DNA of 5,605 bases from Pseudomonadota bacterium (GTDB taxonomy: Bacteria > Pseudomonadota > Alphaproteobacteria > Caulobacterales > Caulobacteraceae): assembly GCA_023445955.1 (NCBI GenBank), contig JAEXJH010000141.1, positions 1 through 5,605 on the forward strand. Direction: 5' to 3'. Below the pieces are notes generated by a model that saw only the letters and a program-made list of their open reading frames with translations, was not told where the DNA came from and did no database searches. Of this stretch, positions 1-4,350 are shown one piece after another. Positions within the stretch are counted from its first letter, which is position 1. Every line of letters starts with the position of its first letter. The translations under genes and the position numbers were made by a program.

Positions 1-1368
1 CTGCCGCACGAGACGCCGATCCGGTGGCTCGGCGTCTCGCCGCCGCATTTCATGCTGATGTTCTTCCTGGCGCTGGTCAGCGCGATGCTGCTCGGCCTGC
101 AGGTCGCGCGCCTGCGGCGGGTCCGCAAGATCGTCGGTGCGGGTGGGCCGGTGGCGGCTGGGCCTCCACCCGCGGCCGCGCCGGCCCCGCCACGCCAGGC
201 GACGGCCCTACAGCCCAGCGCTGAAACGCTCACGCCGAGCAACGCCGCGCCTCCTGCGGGGGCGTCGCTGCGCAAGCCCAAGAGCTGGTCCGGCCAACTG
301 CGCGTGGTGCAGATCGTGCGGGAGACGCCGACGGTTCAAACCTTTCGGCTCGCCGACCCGGCCGCCGATCGGCTGCCCTTCGACTTCCTGCCCGGCCAGT
401 TCCTGCAGGTCGAGGTGGAGCCGGCGGACGGCAAGCCCTCGCGGCGCTCCTATACCATCGCCTCTTCGCCGACGCAGCGCGCCTATGTCGAGCTGACCGT
501 GAAGCGCGAGGAACAGGGCGTCGTGTCGCGCTTTCTGCACGACAAGGTCGCCGTCGGCGATCTGCTGAAGACGACAGGACCCTTCGGCGCGTTCACCTTC
601 ACCGGAACCGACGCCGATAGCATCGTGCTGATCGCTGGCGGCGTCGGCATCACCCCGATGATGTCGGTCCTGCGCTATCTGACCGACACGGCCTGGGCGG
701 GCGAGATCTTTTTCCTCTACGGCGCCCGTTCCACTGAGGAGTTCGTCTTCCGCGAGGAGCTTGAGCGCCTTGAGCGCCGGTTCCCGAACCTGCACGTCAT
801 GGCGGCCATGCAGCGCTCGGCGGGGACGGTCTGGCTGGGGCCGGAGGGTCCGATCACCCGCCAGATGCTGGTCGACGCCGTCCCCGACATCGCCCACCGT
901 CGCATCCACATGTGCGGGCCGCCAGGCATGATGGCCGCGATGCGCCAGGAGTTGGCCGCTCTGGGCGTGCCGGAAGCTCAGCTCCACACCGAAGCCTTCG
1001 GCCCGGCCTCGCTGCCTTCCGATGCGGCCGATCTCGAGGTGAAGGTGCCACCGACCGCGCCCCCATCTGCAGGGGCCGCTACGGTCCCGACGCCGGCGAT
1101 CGCCGCGACCACCATCACCTTTTCTGTGGCGGGCGTGTCGGCCGCGCTCCCGGCCGGTCAGACCGTCCTAGAAGCCGCCGAGGGCGCAGGGGTGGAAATC
1201 CCCTACGCCTGTCGCTCGGGAGAATGCGGCGTCTGCGTCACCCGGCTGATCTCCGGCGAGGTCGCGATGGCGGTGGAGACCGGCCTGGATCCCGCTGACA
1301 AGGCCAAGGGCTACATCCTGGCCTGCCAAGCCGAGAGCACCGGCCAGCCGCTCGTGGTGGAAGCCTGA
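1..1368 (+). CDS. Membrane-anchored NAD(P)H flavo-iron-sulfur reductase (FNR-type FAD/NAD domain plus C-terminal [2Fe-2S] ferredoxin domain), 5'-truncated
   Basis: This protein should take electrons from NAD(P)H through FAD to a [2Fe-2S] cluster. The frame is open to base 1, and no Shine-Dalgarno precedes the first in-frame ATG (base 52), so the true start is upstream. Counting from that Met, there is a hydrophobic membrane helix (about 1-20), basic residues RLRRVRK, and a Pro/Ala-rich linker (about 33-70). An FAD-binding beta-barrel follows with the RSYT motif at 132-135, then an NAD(P) domain with GGVGITP at 196-202 and CGPPGM from 288. A second Pro/Ala linker (about 331-365) leads to a plant-type ferredoxin domain with cluster ligands C387-X4-C392-X2-C395-X29-C425. 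Domain order resembles phenol-hydroxylase or vanillate-demethylase reductases, but those are normally soluble. The stop overlaps the next gene's start (TGATG). The N-terminal helix should hold the flavin module at the inner face of the membrane. The missing N-terminus could contain more helices. Electron acceptor is inferred to be the next gene's product. Confidence 0.9.
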   Translation: MPHETPIRWLGVSPPHFMLMFFLALVSAMLLGLQVARLRRVRKIVGAGGPVAAGPPPAAAPAPPRQATALQPSAETLTPSNAAPPAGASLRKPKSWSGQLRVVQIVRETPTVQTFRLADPAADRLPFDFLPGQFLQVEVEPADGKPSRRSYTIASSPTQRAYVELTVKREEQGVVSRFLHDKVAVGDLLKTTGPFGAFTFTGTDADSIVLIAGGVGITPMMSVLRYLTDTAWAGEIFFLYGARSTEEFVFREELERLERRFPNLHVMAAMQRSAGTVWLGPEGPITRQMLVDAVPDIAHRRIHMCGPPGMMAAMRQELAALGVPEAQLHTEAFGPASLPSDAADLEVKVPPTAPPSAGAATVPTPAIAATTITFSVAGVSAALPAGQTVLEAAEGAGVEIPYACRSGECGVCVTRLISGEVAMAVETGLDPADKAKGYILACQAESTGQPLVVEA

Positions 1369-2096
1369 TGCGCGAGCGCAGCGACATGGTCGTCGGCCTG
1401 CTCGTGGCCTTCCTCCTGCTCTTCCCGCTGGGCTATGTCCTGCATGTCGCGCCGCGCTTTCCCGGCAGCCTCGCTGGCGGCGTCATCGGTATCGTCGCCG
1501 CCGTCCTCATGCTGCTGACCCTGCCCTATGTGGTGGTCAAGCACGTCAAGGCGGCCGATCGATGGTTGGGCCGGTTCGTCAGCAAGCCGACGCTGCTCGC
1601 CCTCCACGTCTACGCGGGCGTGCTGGCCCCGATCCTGGGGTTCGTCCACGCCGCCCACAAGTTCGAGAGCCCCGTCGGCCTGGCGCTCACCGGCCTTGTG
1701 CTGCTCACGGTCCTTAGCGGTTTTGTCGGCCGCTACCTGCTGGCGCAGACCGCTCGGGCCTTGCGCGGTCGCCGCTCGGAGCTGGCGTCGCTGCAGGCGG
1801 CGTATCTCCACCTTCCAGCGCCGCCGGCCTCCGCGGCGGCGCCGGTCGTTTCGCTTTCCCGCTGGAAGCGGCTGTTCTTCGTCTCCGGCGAACCGCCGGG
1901 GCCAGCGCCGCCCGACGGCCCCGAGGCGCTGGCGGCGGCCTTGGCCGACACCGAGTTCGCCATCCGCGCGGAGGACGCGACCAACCGGCTCTTCTCGCGC
2001 TGGCGGTGGCTGCACGCTGTCCTGGGCGCGCTCGTCTACCTGGTGCTGCTTCTGCACATCGCCGCCGCCATCTATTTCGGGCTGCGCTGGCTATGA
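1368..2096 (+). CDS. Putative diheme b-type transmembrane cytochrome, five predicted helices
   Basis: I do not recognise a named family for this 242-residue protein. Hydrophobic helices lie at about 8-28, 36-57, 75-95, 103-125 and 215-238. Helix 3 carries H80-X13-H94 and helix 5 carries H216-X13-H230. Paired histidines spaced this way on two helices are the standard arrangement for stacking two b hemes across a membrane, as in cytochrome b and the ferric reductase/NADPH oxidase superfamily, where the pairs are also in helices 3 and 5. Between helices 4 and 5 is a hydrophilic loop of about 85 residues, rich in Ala, Pro and Arg. The start ATG overlaps the upstream TGA by one base, with GGAAG at 1359-1363 as a possible ribosome site. 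A second Met at residue 7 is a less likely start. The end overlaps the next start as ATGA. The inferred job is to pass electrons from the upstream flavoprotein to the downstream periplasmic multiheme cytochrome. Heme binding is predicted from the histidines only. Confidence 0.75.
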   Translation: MRERSDMVVGLLVAFLLLFPLGYVLHVAPRFPGSLAGGVIGIVAAVLMLLTLPYVVVKHVKAADRWLGRFVSKPTLLALHVYAGVLAPILGFVHAAHKFESPVGLALTGLVLLTVLSGFVGRYLLAQTARALRGRRSELASLQAAYLHLPAPPASAAAPVVSLSRWKRLFFVSGEPPGPAPPDGPEALAAALADTEFAIRAEDATNRLFSRWRWLHAVLGALVYLVLLLHIAAAIYFGLRWL

Positions 2097-2809
2097 TGCG
2101 CGACCGCCTCCTCTACTGGATTTTTGTCGCCGCCGGCCTGGCGCTCCTGGGCGTCGCGGCGATGATGCAATCAAGCGCGCCGGTCGGGGCCGGACCGGTG
2201 GCTCAGCTTGTCGCGCCAGGACCCCTGTCGCCGGCCCACCAAGCCTTCGGCGCGCAGTGCACGAGTTGCCACACGCCGCTCAAGGGCGTGGAGAGCAAGA
2301 CCTGCCTCAGCTGCCACGCGGGCGGCGATTTCGGAAACAAGCAGTCAACCCAGTTCCATGCCCAGGCCAAGGAATGCACCGCCTGCCACGTCGAGCACGA
2401 AGGCGCGCGGGGCATCGTGAAGATGGACCATCAGGCGCTGCTCGATCCGGCGGTGTGGCGCAGGCAGGCCATGTCGCCGGCCAATCCGCACGCCTCGACC
2501 CCCGAAGCCGCCCTCAATTGCGCGAGCTGTCATTCTATCCGCGATCCGCACCAGGGCCTGTTCGGTCAGGACTGCGCCAGCTGCCACGCGACCACCAGTT
2601 GGACGATCGCCAACTACCGGCATCCGTCGGTCAACTCGACCCAATGCTCGGAGTGCCACAAGGCGCCGCCCAGCCACTACATGGAGCACTTCAGCATGGT
2701 CTCGCAGCGCGCCGCCGGCTCCAAGGCGCGCGTCGACCAATGCTACGCCTGCCACACCACGGACAGCTTCAACAACATCCGCCGCCGAGGCTGGTATGAT
2801 CACCATTGA
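2093..2809 (+). CDS. Heptaheme periplasmic c-type cytochrome (cytochrome c3/class III-like), membrane-anchored
   Basis: This 238-residue protein has seven CXXCH heme-attachment motifs, beginning at C56, C71, C95, C143, C161, C185 and C217. At least eleven further histidines (49, 89, 102, 113, 133, 153, 177, 195, 199, 237, 238) are enough to give every heme a second histidine ligand. An N-terminal hydrophobic stretch (about 6-25) follows a basic start. It has no convincing cleavage site or lipobox, so it probably stays as a membrane anchor with the hemes in the periplasm. Later motifs follow the CXXCH...TxSW/F pattern seen in class III multiheme cytochromes. I chose the ATG at 2093 because it overlaps the upstream stop as ATGA and puts the hydrophobic segment at the N-terminus. 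The ATG at 2096 is equally plausible. A longer frame from base 2006 only reads through the upstream gene. Its likely role is to accept electrons from the b cytochrome and pass them to a periplasmic acceptor, which the sequence does not reveal. Confidence 0.93.
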   Translation: MMRDRLLYWIFVAAGLALLGVAAMMQSSAPVGAGPVAQLVAPGPLSPAHQAFGAQCTSCHTPLKGVESKTCLSCHAGGDFGNKQSTQFHAQAKECTACHVEHEGARGIVKMDHQALLDPAVWRRQAMSPANPHASTPEAALNCASCHSIRDPHQGLFGQDCASCHATTSWTIANYRHPSVNSTQCSECHKAPPSHYMEHFSMVSQRAAGSKARVDQCYACHTTDSFNNIRRRGWYDHH

Positions 2810-3197
2810 GTCCGGCTGGCTCAGCGCCTTCTTCAGGCTCGCGGTGATCATCCTCGAGCTGGCGGGCACGCTGACCATCCTCAGCGGCGCGACGCTGGCG
2901 ACGATCCTGTTCGCGTTGCGGGCCCGATCGGGCGACCGGACCGAGGCCTACAGCGCGTTCCGGTCCGCCCTCGGCCGGAGCATCCTGCTGGGCCTGGAGT
3001 TCCTGGTCGCCGGCGACATCGTCAAGTCGCTGGTCATCAACCCGACCCTGGACGATCTCATCGTCCTTGCCGGTCTCGTCTTCGTCCGCACCTTCCTCAG
3101 CATCTCGCTCGGTGTCGAGATCAACGGCCACTGGCCCTGGGAGGACACGCGCATGGCGAGGGAGAACGGCCGCGAACCATCCTCACCGCGGGTCTGA
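2796..3197 (+). CDS. DUF1622 family small membrane protein
   Basis: This 133-residue integral membrane protein has the hallmarks of DUF1622, a family of about 120 residues with no established function. Hydrophobic helices lie at about 10-41, 62-80 and 86-107. The conserved core GRSILLGLEFLVAGDIV is at 60-76, followed by the VRTFLSISLGVEI block at 97-109 and the W-P-W motif at 113-115. The last 18 residues are polar and look unstructured. The start ATG lies inside the preceding cytochrome gene, giving a 14-nt overlap, with GAGG at 2787-2790 spaced five bases from the ATG. Such overlap implies translational coupling with the heptaheme cytochrome. The context suggests a role in assembling, anchoring or partnering with the electron-transfer proteins, but that is inference. 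Acidic and arginine residues inside the helical segments (E68, D74, R98) are typical of the family and could serve ion conduction or helix packing. Confidence 0.9.
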   Translation: MITIESGWLSAFFRLAVIILELAGTLTILSGATLATILFALRARSGDRTEAYSAFRSALGRSILLGLEFLVAGDIVKSLVINPTLDDLIVLAGLVFVRTFLSISLGVEINGHWPWEDTRMARENGREPSSPRV

Positions 3198-3207
3198 TCA
3201 GACCCGC
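3188..3207. repeat. Perfect 20-bp palindrome at the DUF1622 stop / upstream of csp
   Basis: The sequence GCGGGTCTGATCAGACCCGC is its own reverse complement over all 20 bases, with no spacer at the centre. It covers the last codons and the stop (3195-3197) of the DUF1622 gene and ends 20 bases before the copper-storage ATG. It is not followed by a T-run and has no loop, so it is a poor intrinsic terminator. A dimeric repressor or activator site, or a processing hairpin formed between the two genes, fits better. No specific regulator can be named from the sequence. Confidence 0.6.
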
Positions 3208-3216
3208 CCACCTGCC

Positions 3217-3222
3217 GGGAGA
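3217..3222 (+). promoter_or_regulatory. Shine-Dalgarno for the copper-storage gene
   Basis: GGGAGA lies five bases before the ATG at 3228. It supports that start, which also places the twin-arginine signal at the very N-terminus. The gene therefore has its own strong ribosome site, unlike the overlapping genes upstream. Confidence 0.75.
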
Positions 3223-3227
3223 TTGAT

Positions 3228-3674
3228 ATGCTGCAACGACGAGACCTGCTCACTGGAGCCATCCTGCTCGCGGCCGGGGCCGCCCAGCCTTCCGCCGCGG
3301 TCGCGCAGGCGCACGACATGAAGGGCATGGGCGCCATGCCCGGCATGGCGATGTCGATGACCGACTGCATCGACCACTGCCTGGCCTCCCATCGCCGATG
3401 CCTTGAGACCGCAGCCTACGCCGTCAAGCAAGGCGGCGCGCTCGCCTCTCCCGCCATGATCGCCATGCTCACCGACTGCGCGGAGCTGTGCCAGGCGACC
3501 GCCAACTCCATGCTCCGTGGCTCGCCCCTGCACCAGGTTCTCTGCCGCGCCTGCGCCGAAGCCTGCGACCAGTGCGCGGAGGCCTGTTCGAAGCACGGCG
3601 CCGACGCCCAGATGGCCCAGTGCGCCCAGACCTGCAGGACCTGCGCTGAGGGTTGCCGCGAGATGTCGCGCTGA
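3228..3674 (+). CDS. csp1: Tat-exported four-helix-bundle copper storage protein (Csp1-like)
   Basis: This 148-residue protein is predicted to store Cu(I) in the periplasm. Residues 1-28 form a twin-arginine signal peptide: QRRDLL at 3-8, a hydrophobic stretch, and a likely cut after the A-Q-A at 26-28. The mature part has 14 cysteines (47, 51, 58, 84, 88, 106, 109, 113, 116, 120, 132, 136, 139, 143), mostly as C-X3-C or C-X2-C on helices. This is the pattern of Csp proteins, whose helical bundle is lined with cysteine thiolates. Methylosinus Csp1, the characterised exported member, has 13 cysteines. A Met-rich segment (residues 31-44, six Met plus an adjacent His) sits between the signal and the bundle and may be an extra copper-binding entry site. 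The gene starts 30 nt after the DUF1622 stop, so it may be read from the same transcript or from a promoter near the 20-bp palindrome. Metal identity rests on family resemblance. The symbol is by analogy. Confidence 0.92.
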   Translation: MLQRRDLLTGAILLAAGAAQPSAAVAQAHDMKGMGAMPGMAMSMTDCIDHCLASHRRCLETAAYAVKQGGALASPAMIAMLTDCAELCQATANSMLRGSPLHQVLCRACAEACDQCAEACSKHGADAQMAQCAQTCRTCAEGCREMSR

Positions 3675-3791
3675 CGGCCCCTTCGGACCTTACGTATACG
3701 CGCGGCCGCCAATTGCGGGCATTGCAAGCATCACGTCGTTCGACATGCAGACGACGCCATCAAACGCGACCGTCATAAGTTGGAGATCAGA
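3675..3791 (+). promoter_or_regulatory. Intergenic leader between csp and the Met/His-rich gene
   Basis: This 117-nt gap probably carries a promoter or regulatory signal. It holds an 8-bp palindrome CGTATACG (3693-3700) and two adjacent nine-base near-repeats, ATTGCGGGC (3712-3720) and ATTGCAAGC (3721-3729), differing at two bases. It also has an inverted repeat, CGTCGT (3734-3739) with ACGACG (3751-3756), around an 11-nt loop. I found no convincing -35/-10 pair and no CueR-type operator. No hairpin followed by T-run ends the csp gene here, so read-through from upstream is possible. Confidence 0.35.
3782..3785 (+). promoter_or_regulatory. Shine-Dalgarno deciding the start of the Met/His-rich gene
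   Basis: GGAG lies six bases before the ATG at 3792. It overlaps the alternative in-frame TTG at 3780, which therefore cannot be the start using this site. Confidence 0.7.
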
Positions 3792-4196
3792 ATGATGCGC
3801 AAGATCGCAGTCGTGGCCGGCGTCGTCGGCCTTCTCGCCATGGGCGCCGCCGCATTCGCCGACGACGACATGCCCAAGGCCAAGGCGGCGCAACCCGCGC
3901 CGGCTCCCGCCGCTCACGCGCCGGCCAAGGCCCCCGCCAAGGCGTCGCCGGACCACGCTCACATGCAGGGCATGGACCATGGCGGCCAGCAGATGCACGA
4001 CCAGATGATGAAGGATCATCAGCAGGGGATGGCGAATATGCCGGCCACGCCAGCCGCGCCGGCCACGCCAGCCGCTCCGCCGAAGGACGCAGCGGCCAAG
4101 AAGCCCATGGAAGGGTGCTGCATGGACAAGCCGATGGCGCCCAAGGACAAACCCAAGGATCCCAAGGACGCCGCCAAGCCCATGAAGGACATGTAG
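3792..4196 (+). CDS. Secreted Met/His-rich low-complexity protein, putative metal (copper) binder
   Basis: I do not recognise a named family. The 134-residue product has a Sec signal peptide (MMRK, hydrophobic 5-20, likely cut after A-F-A at 21-23), so the mature protein begins with acidic DDD in the periplasm. Next come an Ala/Pro/Lys-rich stretch (29-52) and a His/Met cluster at 55-80 with five His and six Met. A doubled PATPAA segment (84-95) leads to a tail holding Cys109-Cys110 flanked by Met, plus three K-P-M triplets (104, 113, 129). Met and His clusters in exported proteins commonly bind Cu(I)/Cu(II), and the copper-storage neighbour supports that reading. The sequence looks intrinsically disordered and has no enzyme motif. 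The start at ATG 3792 is set by GGAG six bases upstream. A second ATG follows directly. It is the last gene before a terminator. Scavenging, chaperoning or sequestering metal for the neighbouring Csp is possible but unproven. Confidence 0.8.
   Translation: MMRKIAVVAGVVGLLAMGAAAFADDDMPKAKAAQPAPAPAAHAPAKAPAKASPDHAHMQGMDHGGQQMHDQMMKDHQQGMANMPATPAAPATPAAPPKDAAAKKPMEGCCMDKPMAPKDKPKDPKDAAKPMKDM
4040..4075 (+). repeat. 18-bp perfect tandem duplication
   Basis: The unit GCCGGCCACGCCAGCCGC occurs twice head to tail with no mismatch, inside the Met/His-rich gene. Being a multiple of three, it keeps the frame and encodes PATPAA twice. It separates the His/Met cluster from the Cys/Lys tail, and copy number could vary between strains by slippage. 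Confidence 0.85.
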
Positions 4197-4220
4197 CGTC
4201 CGCCCAAGAGACGGCGTGCC

Positions 4221-4258
4221 AAAGGACCTGCCCGGCGAGAGCGCCCGGCAGGTCTTTT
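4221..4258 (+). terminator. Rho-independent terminator after the Met/His-rich gene
   Basis: An 8-bp stem pairs GACCTGCC (4225-4232) with GGCAGGTC (4247-4254). A C-C mismatch then interrupts it, and a 4-bp GGCG/CGCC stem closes on an AGAG tetraloop (4238-4241). TTTT follows at 4255-4258. The upstream AAAG (4221-4224) can pair with the T-run through three A-T pairs and one G-T pair. It starts 24 nt after the stop codon and separates the metal-binding genes from the aldehyde dehydrogenase. Confidence 0.88.
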
Positions 4259-4282
4259 CACGTCCGGGCGCGGTCGCGCGAT

Positions 4283-4302
4283 GTGACATCTACGGATATC
4301 AC
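4283..4302. promoter_or_regulatory. Inverted repeat upstream of the aldehyde dehydrogenase, possible operator
   Basis: GTGACATC (4283-4290) and GATATCAC (4295-4302) are inverted copies matching at seven of eight positions, separated by TACG. The element lies 48 nt before the dehydrogenase ATG and after the terminator, where a promoter is expected. It looks like a dimer-binding site, but no regulator is visible and no clear sigma-70 or sigma-54 box was found beside it. Confidence 0.35.
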
Positions 4303-4337
4303 CGGCCGCCCTCGCCACTACGCTCCTGGTCACCAGC

Positions 4338-4343
4338 AGGGAG
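4338..4343 (+). promoter_or_regulatory. Shine-Dalgarno for the aldehyde dehydrogenase gene
   Basis: AGGGAG is seven bases before the ATG at 4351, a strong match that fixes this start over the internal Met at residue 9. Confidence 0.8.
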
Positions 4344-4350
4344 CTAAACG

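Noticed and set aside
208..987. Long minus-strand open frame (259 codons) opposite the flavoprotein gene
   Set aside because: It lies opposite conserved FAD and NAD motifs of the + strand gene, has no recognisable protein features, and is expected from third-position GC bias.
1817..1841. GC-rich inverted repeat (GCGCCGCC/GGCGGCGC) in the b cytochrome gene
   Set aside because: It encodes an Ala/Pro-rich loop; such GC-only matches are common in this composition and it is not followed by a T-run.
1311..2057. Minus-strand open frame (248 codons) opposite the b cytochrome gene
   Set aside because: The product is very rich in Arg, Gln and Glu with no domain, while the + strand frame encodes clear membrane helices and stop-start overlaps with both neighbours.
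2006..2092. Upstream ATG extending the heptaheme cytochrome by 29 residues
   Set aside because: The extension reads through the end of the b cytochrome gene, is Arg-rich and would bury the membrane anchor; the ATGA overlap start at 2093 fits better.
1528..2799. Long + strand frame (423 codons) in another phase across the b and c cytochrome genes
   Set aside because: The translation is Arg/Ser/Pro-rich and motif-free, spanning two genes that are clearly coding in other frames.
3323..3341. Perfect inverted repeat GGGCATGG-GCG-CCATGCCC inside csp
   Set aside because: It is in the Met/Gly-rich coding segment and is explained by repeated ATG and GGC codons. An RNA hairpin is possible but nothing else supports a function.
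3780..3791. TTG start for the Met/His-rich protein
   Set aside because: It overlaps the GGAG ribosome site that correctly spaces the ATG at 3792, and the ATG gives a standard signal peptide.
4326..4336. CTGGT-C-ACCAG short palindrome just before the dehydrogenase ribosome site
   Set aside because: Five-base arms are too short to separate from chance.
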